Source: Bacteroidota bacterium (lineage in GTDB: Bacteria; Bacteroidota; Ignavibacteria; Kryptoniales; JAKASW01). Taken from it: DNA of 64,000 nt. This document shows, piece after piece, positions 8,079 through 15,662 of the stretch. The notes below the pieces were generated by a model, which saw only the letters and a list, made by a program, of their open reading frames with translations, had not been told where the DNA came from and made no database searches. The position numbers and the translations under genes are program-made. Every line of letters starts with the position of its first letter. The first letter of the stretch is position 1. The stretch spans positions 76,750 through 140,749 of the forward strand of contig JAMCXB010000043.1 in NCBI GenBank assembly GCA_023480735.1, read 5' to 3'.

Positions 8079-8237
8079 AGAACTCAAATCGGCTGTTGTT
8101 CCTTACCCCCCAGCCGTGGGGAGATCGTCTGGCTTGCAGCGAATATCGCTCCTTCCTAAGTTTAAGAAACAGGTTGCTACCGGATATAACCTCCTCAGAA
8201 AGCCTGACGATTGTGCAACTAAGAAACGGGGGAAGTT

Positions 8238-9506
8238 ATGAAGAGCAGTCTCAGAATAGTTTCAGTCGGTCTTTCCATTGCCATTGCGGGATTATGTTAT
8301 GGTTGCAGCGATGTGACCTCGCCACACAATGGAGTTTCTGGTCCGAATCCACCAAGCAGCTCTACCGTGAAGAAGGTCGAATCTGCAAACAACTCTTTCT
8401 CCACCTCGCTCTTCGATCAATTGGCCGCCCAGGAACAGGGGAAGAATTTCTTCATCTCACCATTCAGCGTTTCTATGGCTCTTGCAATGACGCTAAATGG
8501 TGCCGCCGGGCAAACTTACAGCGACATGCAACGGACGCTCGGGCTGAGCGGCCTTTCGAACGAACAAATCAACCAAGCCTACCAGAACCTGATGACGACG
8601 TTCAGCAGTCTTGATCCAAGCGTGAAGTTCGATATCGCCAATTCGATCTGGTATAGGAATACATTTGCAGTCGAGGACAGCTTTCTTGACGTGGACTCCA
8701 CTTATTTCGATGCAAGGGTCATTGCCGTCGATTTCAGCAGCGCGAGCGCTGCTGAAATCATAAACTCCTGGGTCAGCGACAAGACAGATAACAAGATCCA
8801 GAGCATAATTCAGCCGCCGATTGATCCGTCTACGGTGATGTTTCTAATCAACGCCCTGTATTTCAATGGAACCTGGAAGTACACTTTCGATTCGAAGAAC
8901 ACGAAGCCTGAAACATTCTATCTGGCGAACGGCTCCACAGAATCAGATTCCATGATGGTGGTTCATGACACGATCGATTATTACTCTGACCAGAGTTTTA
9001 CGGCAGTTGAACTTCCCTATGGCGACGGTGATTACAGCATGCTTATTCTGCTCCCCACTAATGCAGCATCGGCAGTGAACACAATTGGCACACTGAGTCA
9101 GGGTGAAGTCAACAGCATTGTTGCCGGATTGAAGCCTGAAGATGTGCAGCTAACAATGCCGAAGTTCAAGGTGAAGTACTCGACGAAGTTGAACGGTGTT
9201 CTCTCTCAAATGGGTATGGGAATCGCCTTTTCAGACGGGGCGAATTTCACGCGGATTAACCCAGCAGGCGGACTATACATCTCTGAGGTGCTGCACAAAA
9301 CTTATATTGACGTAAATGAACAGGGAACCGAGGCAGCTGCGGTAACGGTGGTCACAATTGGGACAACAGTTGTAATCGGAGGGCATAGCGGACCGATAAT
9401 GGTTGATGTCGACAGGCCCTTCGCGTTCCTGATCAAAGAGAACCGCGACAATACAATTCTGTTCATGGGTGCTGTGGCGCAGCCAAGTGTTGAAGTCACG
9501 AACTGA
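8238..9506 (+). CDS. serpin family protease inhibitor, exported
   Basis: A 422-residue serpin. The N-terminus is a signal sequence ending in LCYGCSDVTSP; Cys near residue 23 could be lipidated although the lipobox is imperfect. The body shows SPFSVSMALAMTLNGAAG, FLINALYFNGTWK and the C-terminal DRPFAFLIKE. The reactive-centre hinge EQGTEAAAVTVV has the small residues needed for loop insertion, so it should be inhibitory. By alignment to antitrypsin P1 falls at or near Thr in VVTIGTTVVIGG, but the loop appears about six residues longer, so the target protease cannot be predicted. The gene has its own GGGGGAAG ribosome site and stands alone between ferredoxin and endonuclease III genes. Confidence 0.93.
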   Translation: MKSSLRIVSVGLSIAIAGLCYGCSDVTSPHNGVSGPNPPSSSTVKKVESANNSFSTSLFDQLAAQEQGKNFFISPFSVSMALAMTLNGAAGQTYSDMQRTLGLSGLSNEQINQAYQNLMTTFSSLDPSVKFDIANSIWYRNTFAVEDSFLDVDSTYFDARVIAVDFSSASAAEIINSWVSDKTDNKIQSIIQPPIDPSTVMFLINALYFNGTWKYTFDSKNTKPETFYLANGSTESDSMMVVHDTIDYYSDQSFTAVELPYGDGDYSMLILLPTNAASAVNTIGTLSQGEVNSIVAGLKPEDVQLTMPKFKVKYSTKLNGVLSQMGMGIAFSDGANFTRINPAGGLYISEVLHKTYIDVNEQGTEAAAVTVVTIGTTVVIGGHSGPIMVDVDRPFAFLIKENRDNTILFMGAVAQPSVEVTN

Positions 9507-9720
9507 AGGGCCACTGAACTTGTTCCCAATGCGGTCGCCTCGCCGCTCAGAGTAATAAGGAATCGATGGGGAGTGTGAATTCCGAGGGATTTGAAAAGTC
9601 GTTAGCGCAAGAAATCCGAAGAGGTGCAATCATATTAGGGGCTTGCCCTGCTCATAAGTCTGAGTTTGCCTAAGCAACCCCTGTTAGCTAAATTGACGTG
9701 CACAAAGACTGCTTGATGAT

Positions 9721-10437
9721 TTGAAAACTACAAATGCTGCTGCACAAAGAAAGCTGAAACCGGCCGATCCTGTGGAGAAAGCTCGTGCGCATAAGATATA
9801 TTCCTTGCTTGCGAGAGAGTATCCGGACGCTAAGGCTGCGTTGAACTTCAACACTCCCTTCGAGCTTCTCGTTGCCACGATACTGTCGGCACAGTGTACT
9901 GACGCTCGCGTGAACATGGTGACGCCCGGTCTCTTCAGGAAGTATCCATCGCCTGAGAGCTTCGCCAGCGCGGTCCAGGCCGAATTGGAACCGGACATAA
10001 AATCGACGGGGTTTTACCGCCAGAAGGCGAAATCACTGCTAAGCTGTAGCCGGTCGTTAGTCGAGAAGTTCGGCGGACAGGTCCCGAAGACTATGGAGGA
10101 ATTACTGACTCTAGGCGGCGTAGGGCGGAAGACGGCGAATGTGCTTCTTGGAAATGCGTTCGGTATTCCCGGGATAGCCGTTGATACGCATGTCGGCAGG
10201 CTCGCCCAGCGACTTGGATTGAGCAAAGACGAAGATCCAACAAAAATTGAATTCGCTCTGATGGAACTGTTTCCGAAAGACCACTGGACGCAGCTCTGTC
10301 ATTTATTCATGTCTCATGGAAGGAAGGTTTGTGTGTCACGCCTACCGAAATGTGAGGTGTGCTGCGTGAGCCATTTATGTCCATCGGCATTCAAGTTTTC
10401 AAAGAGTGGTGATTTGAAAAAGAAGAAAGGAAAGTAG
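9721..10437 (+). CDS. nth: endonuclease III (DNA glycosylase/AP lyase)
   Basis: A 238-residue endonuclease III that removes oxidised pyrimidines and cleaves the abasic site. The helix-hairpin-helix with catalytic Lys is seen in TLGGVGRKTANVLLG, the catalytic Asp in VDTHVGR, and the [4Fe-4S] cluster ligands in CVSRLPKCEVCCVSHLC (C-x6-C-x2-C-x5-C). The start is TTG 9721 with no clear ribosome site; the first 20 residues are an extension of basic character compared with the E. coli enzyme, so a later start is possible. It is followed after one base by the MqnD-like gene, indicating co-transcription. Confidence 0.95.
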   Translation: MKTTNAAAQRKLKPADPVEKARAHKIYSLLAREYPDAKAALNFNTPFELLVATILSAQCTDARVNMVTPGLFRKYPSPESFASAVQAELEPDIKSTGFYRQKAKSLLSCSRSLVEKFGGQVPKTMEELLTLGGVGRKTANVLLGNAFGIPGIAVDTHVGRLAQRLGLSKDEDPTKIEFALMELFPKDHWTQLCHLFMSHGRKVCVSRLPKCEVCCVSHLCPSAFKFSKSGDLKKKKGK

Positions 10438-10438
10438 A

Positions 10439-11281
10439 TTGAAAATCAGAGTAGCACATAGCCCGGATTCAGACGACGCATTTATGTTTTATGCCCTGGC
10501 GAACAAGAAGTTTGATACAGGCGAATTGGAGTTTGAAAATATTTTAAGTGATATAGAGACTCTCAACCAGAGGGCGATGAAGGGAGAGTACGAGGTCAGC
10601 GCTATCTCCATCCATGCTTATCCGTATCTTGCTGATAAGTATCAAATGCTGAGCAGCGGTGCGAGTATGGGTGACGGCTACGGCCCGATGCTTGTGAGCA
10701 CAAAACCGTATAAGGTTGAGGATATCAACAGGTTGAAAATTGCGATACCCGGGAGGAGAACATCTGCGTTTCTTGCGTTGAGCATATTTGCGGGAATGTT
10801 CGAATACGAAGTCGTCCCCTTCGACCAGATAATAGACAAGGTTTTGTCCGGAGAATTTGAAGCGGGCCTTATCATACACGAGGGGCAACTGACGTATGAA
10901 ACAAGCGGACTGCACAACATCGTGGATCTCGGTGCGTGGTTCAAAGATAAATTCAAGCTCCCGCTTCCGCTGGGAGGAAATGTGATCCGCCGCGACCTCC
11001 CGGAAGCCGTGAAGAAGAAGGTCGCTTATTACCTCAAGAAAAGCATAGCACACTCGCTCGAGAACCGAAATGAGGCGCTGGATTACGCCCTTGGATTTGC
11101 GCGTGGAATGAACACCAGCCTCGCGGATAAATTCGTCGGTATGTATGTGAACGACTGGACCCTCGACTACGGGTCGAAAGGGAAGGAAGCCATCCAGGTA
11201 TTCCTCGACCTGGCTTTTGAGCGCGGTCTTCTTCCGGCAAGATGCGTTGCTGAGTTCATCGAGACACCGGAAACGCTGTAG
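10439..11281 (+). CDS. MqnA/MqnD family protein, probably 1,4-dihydroxy-6-naphthoate synthase-like
   Basis: A 280-residue protein of the menaquinone biosynthesis (MqnA/MqnD) fold, which resembles periplasmic binding proteins but lacks a signal peptide here. The N-terminus VAHSPDSDDAFMFYAL corresponds to the SPxPNDxFxF region of MqnD, and EVSAISIHAYPYLADKY and LKIAIPGRRTSAFLAL follow as in that family. MqnD acts in the futalosine route to menaquinone. I see no mqnA, B, C or E in the window, so the pathway is not confirmed and an uncharacterised paralogue is possible. The start is TTG 10439 with AAGGAAAG before it. Confidence 0.7.
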   Translation: MKIRVAHSPDSDDAFMFYALANKKFDTGELEFENILSDIETLNQRAMKGEYEVSAISIHAYPYLADKYQMLSSGASMGDGYGPMLVSTKPYKVEDINRLKIAIPGRRTSAFLALSIFAGMFEYEVVPFDQIIDKVLSGEFEAGLIIHEGQLTYETSGLHNIVDLGAWFKDKFKLPLPLGGNVIRRDLPEAVKKKVAYYLKKSIAHSLENRNEALDYALGFARGMNTSLADKFVGMYVNDWTLDYGSKGKEAIQVFLDLAFERGLLPARCVAEFIETPETL

Positions 11282-11286
11282 CAGGC

Positions 11287-11943
11287 ATGAAGTCCGAGGA
11301 TACCCGCATCATGAGCGACTCAACCGTAAGGAGTACGGCAGGGTATGAAGGCTTCTCGAAGGGAGTCAGAGCTGCTCTGTTCATTATGGTAGTTGGCGGA
11401 GCGTTTTATCTCGGCGGTTCAGCGGCGAGAGGTATAATTGGAAACAACCTCGTTGAGCTGGGGACTCTCAAATTCCGTCAGGACATTCCGTTTGATGCTG
11501 AGAAGGAAATCTACGATCTTCTGGCACGGACGTCGCTGTTGACGGATTTTGGTTACATCCTGGCATTGATTGGATTCGCGGTCTTTCTTGTAAAGTCGAA
11601 CATCAGGATGAAGGAGCATCCTAACATCCTGATGGCTGTGATCCTCTTTGGGATGTTTATTCCCGTTGAGTTATATACTAGTTATCTTGACCTGAAGTTC
11701 TTTGTGTCATATGTGGATTTTCAATTGCAGCTCTTTCTTGGAGCGGATCCGGGCCCGTTGCGTGACGAGATGAGGAGACTCTTTGTCGAGCGCGTGAGCG
11801 GCCTGGGCGGTCTGTCGGTGATCGCCATCCTTTCGTACTACAGCGCGATCGGCGCAATAGTGTTTCGCCCCATTAAGCCACGAAAAATAGAAAAGATTAC
11901 AGAAGAAGATGTCGAAACTGAAGACAGAAGCTCTAATAGCTGA
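11287..11943 (+). CDS. integral membrane protein of unknown function
   Basis: A 218-residue protein I do not recognise. It has about four hydrophobic segments: near 30-50 (ALFIMVVGGAFYLGG), 75-95 (FGYILALIGFAVFLV), 105-125 (ILMAVILFGMFIPVELY) and 175-200 (LSVIAILSYYSAIGAIVF), with a charged C-terminal tail IEKITEEDVETEDRSS. A second ATG at 11311 (MSDSTVRST) is an alternative start. It lies five bases after the MqnD-like gene, and its 3' end overlaps the next small gene by 35 bases, so all are probably one transcript. Confidence 0.7.
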   Translation: MKSEDTRIMSDSTVRSTAGYEGFSKGVRAALFIMVVGGAFYLGGSAARGIIGNNLVELGTLKFRQDIPFDAEKEIYDLLARTSLLTDFGYILALIGFAVFLVKSNIRMKEHPNILMAVILFGMFIPVELYTSYLDLKFFVSYVDFQLQLFLGADPGPLRDEMRRLFVERVSGLGGLSVIAILSYYSAIGAIVFRPIKPRKIEKITEEDVETEDRSSNS

Positions 11944-12226
11944 GCTTGAAGAAGCCGCCGCCCAGCTTGGACTGAAGGTGATTTACGAAAAAGGAGATTT
12001 TAGCGGCGGCTACTGTATCCTGAAGGAGGAGAAACTCATTGTTATAAACAAGAGATTCGATCCGAAGCATCGGGCTTCCACAATTGCCAGGAGCCTTGTC
12101 GAAGTAGGCACCGAGAATGTCTTCTTGAAGCCGGCAGTACGCGAGTACGTTGAAGAACAGGCGGAGAATAAAAATGAAACTTCTAGTGGTAAACGGTCCC
12201 AATCTGAACCTAACGGGCCTGCGTGA
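11909..12226 (+). CDS. conserved small hypothetical protein
   Basis: A 105-residue protein with no domain I can name. The central part VIYEKGDFSGGYCILKEEKLIVINKR looks like a compact beta-rich core of a small conserved family seen in this group of bacteria, but I cannot assign a function. The polar C-terminal 25 residues (NENETSS-like) overlap the start of aroQ by about 53 bases, so the tail is probably little constrained. It begins inside the end of the membrane protein gene. Confidence 0.6.
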   Translation: MSKLKTEALIAELEEAAAQLGLKVIYEKGDFSGGYCILKEEKLIVINKRFDPKHRASTIARSLVEVGTENVFLKPAVREYVEEQAENKNETSSGKRSQSEPNGPA

Positions 12227-12605
12227 GCCCCAAATTTACGGAAGCGACACGCTGGAGACCATCAACGCGGAATTGAAGAAAGAATTTCCGGACGTAAGTT
12301 TTGAATTCTTTCAGACCAACAGCGAAGGTATGTTGATAGACAAGATTCAGGCCGTTCAGGGAGAAGCATCCGACGGTGTTATTTTGAATGCAGGGGCACT
12401 TTCACACTACAGCTATGCTTTGAGGGATGCGATAGATGCTATAAAAAAACCAGTCGTTGAAGTCCATCTATCACAAGTATTTTCTCGTGAAGAGTTCCGA
12501 AGGACGAGCGTCATTTCGGAAGTCTGCAAGGGAACTGTAACGGGCTTCGGTAAGTATTCTTACTTTGCAGCAGCCTTCGCGCTTGCCAGACTTATCAAGA
12601 AATGA
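12174..12605 (+). CDS. aroQ: 3-dehydroquinate dehydratase, type II
   Basis: A 143-residue type II dehydroquinase, catalysing loss of water from 3-dehydroquinate in the shikimate pathway. The signature LVVNGPNLNLTGLREPQIYG is at the very start. The track begins at 12150, but ATG 12174 places this motif as in the family and is preferred. The active-site loop ILNAGALSHYSYALRDA replaces the usual NPGAYTHTS; the essential VEVHLS and the REEFRR segment follow. The length fits the family. It overlaps the HAD gene by four bases (ATGA). Confidence 0.94.
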   Translation: MKLLVVNGPNLNLTGLREPQIYGSDTLETINAELKKEFPDVSFEFFQTNSEGMLIDKIQAVQGEASDGVILNAGALSHYSYALRDAIDAIKKPVVEVHLSQVFSREEFRRTSVISEVCKGTVTGFGKYSYFAAAFALARLIKK

Positions 12606-13288
12606 TTAAGGCCGTAGTTTTTGATCTGGATAACACTCTCGTCGATTTCATGAAAATGAAGGGAGAGGCGATCGACGCAGCGATTAGGGCTATGATCGAT
12701 GCGGGGCTGGAACTCTCTTATGACGAGGTTAAGCGACGCATAGATGCCATCTACAAGGAGAAGGGAATCGAGTTTCAGTATGTTTTCGATTCGCTGCTTT
12801 CGGATATTTTCGACAAAGTGAATTACAAGATCCTCTCTGCCGGTGTTGTAGCGTACAGACGTGCGCGTGAGGCGGCGCTTGTCCCTTATCCTCACGTCTA
12901 TATTACCCTCTACGAACTTATAAAGATGGGTATGAAACTCGCCGTCATTTCAGACGCACCCGCCAGAGAAGCATGGCTCCGTCTTACCTATCTGAACATG
13001 CATCATATTTTTGATGTCGTTGTAACGTTCGAGGATACGAACAGGCGCAAGCCGCATCCCGCACCGTTCACCCTTGCGTTGAACAAATTAGGGATAGAAC
13101 CGGGTGAAGCCCTGATGGTGGGCGATTGGGCCGAGCGTGACATCATCGGTGCGAGGGAAGTAGGAATGAAGACTGTATTTGCGAGGTATGGTGACACGTT
13201 CAACACCGGGATTTCCGGGAGTGATTACGAAGTGAATGATATTCAGGAACTGATAGGCTTCATCAAGCGGGAAAATTCCAATGATTGA
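12602..13288 (+). CDS. HAD superfamily subfamily IA phosphatase
   Basis: A 228-residue HAD-type hydrolase. Motif I is VFDLDNTLVDF at residues 6-16 with the nucleophile Asp, motif II is ISDAP, the conserved Lys is in NRRKPHPAPF, and motif IV is VGDWAERDIIGA. A helical cap sits between motifs I and II. Such enzymes dephosphorylate small metabolites such as phosphoglycolate or sugar phosphates; the substrate is unknown. It overlaps aroQ by four bases and acpS by eight, so translation is coupled. Confidence 0.88.
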   Translation: MIKAVVFDLDNTLVDFMKMKGEAIDAAIRAMIDAGLELSYDEVKRRIDAIYKEKGIEFQYVFDSLLSDIFDKVNYKILSAGVVAYRRAREAALVPYPHVYITLYELIKMGMKLAVISDAPAREAWLRLTYLNMHHIFDVVVTFEDTNRRKPHPAPFTLALNKLGIEPGEALMVGDWAERDIIGAREVGMKTVFARYGDTFNTGISGSDYEVNDIQELIGFIKRENSND

Positions 13289-13649
13289 AGGTGTCGGGAT
13301 AGACATCACTGAGGTCAGCAGGATCCGCAAGAGCATCGAGGATTATGGTGAGTTCTTTACGAGCAAGATTTTCACCGAGGATGAGCTGAGATACTGTTCC
13401 GAAAAGCCGAATCCATTCCAGCACTATGCCGCCCGCTTTGCCGCAAAAGAAGCGTTCAGCAAAGCCGCCGGAACAGGATGGAACAGCGACTTTTCGTGGC
13501 AAGAAATCGAAGTGATAAATGAGGCGAGCGGGAAACCTCGATTGCGCCTCGGCGGGGTTTCGCTTGAAATGTTCGGCAAGAAGAGGATATTTCTTTCACT
13601 TTCACACTCCGGCGACTATGTCACGGCGGTTGTTGTCATTGAAAGTTAG
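13281..13649 (+). CDS. acpS: holo-[acyl-carrier-protein] synthase
   Basis: A 122-residue phosphopantetheinyl transferase that attaches 4'-phosphopantetheine from CoA to apo-ACP. The Mg-binding Asp lies in VGIDITEVSRI near the N-terminus, and the second signature is RFAAKEAFSKAAGTG with the catalytic Glu. The C-terminal SLSHSGDYVTAVVV also fits. The length is that of bacterial AcpS. It is the last gene of the run that began near 9721. Confidence 0.95.
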   Translation: MIEGVGIDITEVSRIRKSIEDYGEFFTSKIFTEDELRYCSEKPNPFQHYAARFAAKEAFSKAAGTGWNSDFSWQEIEVINEASGKPRLRLGGVSLEMFGKKRIFLSLSHSGDYVTAVVVIES

Positions 13650-13811
13650 TTTAAACCGATTTCTTCGTTTTTGCGTCATAATCTCGAGACCAATTGAGGA
13701 TCGTGAGCTAGTGAGACCTTTCCTGCCAGTAGGCACATCGAGGAACAGAACGGGTTTGAATCCTATCGTATCTGACAATTCCATGAAGGCCGCATAACTA
13801 GAGCTCTTTGA

Positions 13812-14363
13812 ATGCAGAACCTCAACGATTTAGAGCTCGTAGAGCAAGTGAAGACAGGAAACGACAGAGCCTTCGGCGAGCTGGTGAATCGCTACGAGAA
13901 GAGGGTGTTCTTCGTCATCAAGAGAATGTTGAATGACGATGCGGAGACAGCCGATGCCACGCAGGAAGTGTTCATAAAGCTTCATGATTCTTTGAAGAAG
14001 TTTCGCGGCGATGCAAACCTCTACACATACATCTACAGAATTGCTACAAACGTCGCGATAAGTTATCTGAGAAAAAGAAAAGTAAGAGCAGTCGTTAGAC
14101 TGGATGAAGTGATATCGAACATGTTGGCAGGTGGAAATGAACCTCAGCGTGAGGCTGACAGATCGGAATTGAAGAAGCTTGTTGCCGCGGCGGTGGATTC
14201 TCTGCCGGTACAGCAGAAGCAGGTTTTCGTCTTAAGGTTTTATGAAGAGCTTTCGTATGAAGAAATTGCACAGATGATGCATAGATCACTGGGAGCCATG
14301 AAGGCGAATTATTTCCATGCAATGAAGAAAATAGGGGAGTACTTGAAAGATGCGATGCGATGA
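13812..14363 (+). CDS. ECF-type RNA polymerase sigma factor
   Basis: A 183-residue extracytoplasmic-function sigma factor. Region 2 covers about residues 20-85 (ATQEVFIKLHDSLKKFRG and IYRIATNVAISYLRKRK). Region 4 is at about 125-175 (LPVQQKQVFVLRFYEELSYEEIAQMM) with a helix-turn-helix. It overlaps by 14 bases with an anti-sigma gene and is followed by a Spy-like envelope protein, so the three appear to form an envelope-stress unit. The 160 bases upstream should hold an autoregulated promoter, but I could not identify it. Confidence 0.93.
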   Translation: MQNLNDLELVEQVKTGNDRAFGELVNRYEKRVFFVIKRMLNDDAETADATQEVFIKLHDSLKKFRGDANLYTYIYRIATNVAISYLRKRKVRAVVRLDEVISNMLAGGNEPQREADRSELKKLVAAAVDSLPVQQKQVFVLRFYEELSYEEIAQMMHRSLGAMKANYFHAMKKIGEYLKDAMR

Positions 14364-14922
14364 TGTTGCAGTAAACCTTCCGGACTATGTTCTCGGGAAA
14401 ATCGAGCCGAATCTGAAGAGATCGGTAGAATACCATCTTGAAATTTGCTCAAAATGCAAGGCCGAGCTCGAAAACATTAGGGAGCCGATCAGACTTCTGG
14501 GTGAGATCGAAGTCGAAGAGTATCCCGATACCTTTTGGCAGGAGCTGCACTCCGTAATTATGGAAAGAGTGTCGGCAGAAAAACCGGCAAGATGGAGAGT
14601 CCCGGCCTTTGCAGCCGGACTGGCGGTGATTCTGCTGGTCGTCGGAGTCGGTGTGTACGAGTACGCCGTCAGAACCGTTCCACAGGCAGCGAGCGTATCT
14701 GCGTTGGCGACATCTCTTTCGTCGGATCAGGCGCTGAATCTCCCGAGCATGAATATCAACTACGTGAATGCAGTATCTTACCAGGCGAAAATGACGGACG
14801 AGATTGGAGCCGTTGATGATTCCGTTCAGGAAGCCGTTATCAAATCGATGTGGGCATCGGCTACAGACTCAACTGCCTCTCTCGAGGACTTCTATTACAC
14901 GGGAAATGCCATTGTCAATTAA
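14350..14922 (+). CDS. membrane anti-sigma factor with zinc-finger (ZAS) domain
   Basis: A 190-residue single-pass membrane protein. Residues 1-45 carry the anti-sigma zinc motif HLEICSKCKAEL (H-x3-C-x2-C). One transmembrane helix is near residues 87-107 (AFAAGLAVILLVVGVGVY), and the remaining C-terminal part is outside the membrane. It would hold the sigma factor encoded just upstream and release it on an envelope signal. The outer domain shows no recognisable sensor. Confidence 0.88.
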   Translation: MRCDDVAVNLPDYVLGKIEPNLKRSVEYHLEICSKCKAELENIREPIRLLGEIEVEEYPDTFWQELHSVIMERVSAEKPARWRVPAFAAGLAVILLVVGVGVYEYAVRTVPQAASVSALATSLSSDQALNLPSMNINYVNAVSYQAKMTDEIGAVDDSVQEAVIKSMWASATDSTASLEDFYYTGNAIVN

Positions 14923-14932
14923 GAGGAGATCT

Positions 14933-15454
14933 ATGAAACGAGTAGCAGCTATTTTCGTGATTTGCCCTTTGCTATTGTCTGCCGGATTCGCCCAGGGTAT
15001 GAGGATGGGAAACCCTCCTCCGCAGGGCTATCCACCGGAGATGGGAAGAAGGGGGCAGGAAATAAGAAAACAGCTAGAACAGATCAAGATCTGGCAGATG
15101 ACACGAGAGATGAATCTTCCAACGGATAAAGCTGAGAAGTTCTTCCCGCTCTACAACAAGTATAACGATGAGATGAGAAGCATAACGGCGCAAAGAGGGC
15201 AGCTTGTGAGGGATCTCGACAGTGCGATCGACAACAAGGTCGGAAACGAAGAAATTCAGGGGCAAATTCAACACTTGGTCGATTTGGACAAACAGCTTGC
15301 GGACTCTCACGCGAGGTTTATCGAAAACATGGGAAAGTTTCTGAGTCCGGTAGAAGTTGCAAAGTATCTGGTCTTTGAGCAGCAGTTTGATCGTGAAATC
15401 AGGGATAGGATCAGGATGATTATGATGCAGAGAATGAGGGGACATAACCGGTAG
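14933..15454 (+). CDS. Spy/CpxP-like periplasmic protein
   Basis: A 173-residue exported protein. The track begins at 14804, but ATG 14933 has a perfect AAGAGGAGAT ribosome site and gives a signal peptide (KRVAAIFVICPLLLSAGFAQ). The mature part is helical and charged with repeated Gln/Lys/Glu, including LPTDKAEKFFPLYNKYNDEM, similar to Spy/heavy-metal-resistance periplasmic proteins that act as chaperones or metal sensors. It lies ten bases after the anti-sigma gene and is a probable target or modulator of that sigma system. A composite inverted repeat begins right after its stop. Confidence 0.75.
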   Translation: MKRVAAIFVICPLLLSAGFAQGMRMGNPPPQGYPPEMGRRGQEIRKQLEQIKIWQMTREMNLPTDKAEKFFPLYNKYNDEMRSITAQRGQLVRDLDSAIDNKVGNEEIQGQIQHLVDLDKQLADSHARFIENMGKFLSPVEVAKYLVFEQQFDREIRDRIRMIMMQRMRGHNR

Positions 15455-15457
15455 GAA

Positions 15458-15573
15458 ACGTAACCCCTCACTTATGGTTTCTCGCAAAGCTCGCAAAGCG
15501 AACCGCTCGTCAACATTTCTTTGCGTTCTTGGCGCCTTTGCGAGAGAAATAACCCTTTCAGTGAGGTATTACG
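15458..15573. repeat. composite inverted repeat unit (about 116 bases)
   Basis: The left arm (15458-15489; ACGTAACCCCTCAC then GGTTTCTCGCAAAG) is the imperfect reverse complement of the right arm (15536-15573; CTTTGCGAGAGAAATAACCC then GTGAGGTATTACG). The centre holds further CTCGCAAAG/CTTTGCG copies. It starts four bases after a stop codon. The outer half of the right arm recurs near 63593-63632, so this is a dispersed element, not a simple terminator. Confidence 0.7.
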
Positions 15574-15621
15574 TAGGAAACTTTTACTCCCTCTTTTAAA
15601 TCCCGCTGCGTTGTCTTAAAT

Positions 15622-15644
15622 TTGGTCTCAGAAGCAGAGACCAA
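15622..15644. promoter_or_regulatory. perfect hairpin TTGGTCTC/GAGACCAA before the DUF218 gene
   Basis: TTGGTCTC-AGAAGCA-GAGACCAA is an 8-bp perfect stem with a seven-base loop, followed by an AT-rich stretch and a third GAGACC at 15666. It could be an operator, part of the repeat family, or an RNA hairpin in the leader. Its function is unknown. Confidence 0.4.
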
Positions 15645-15662
15645 CAAATTTCTTATTTAGAC

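Noticed and set aside
13519-13797. 92-residue ORF at the end of acpS
   Set aside because: It is mainly a frame-shifted copy of acpS and has no ribosome site.
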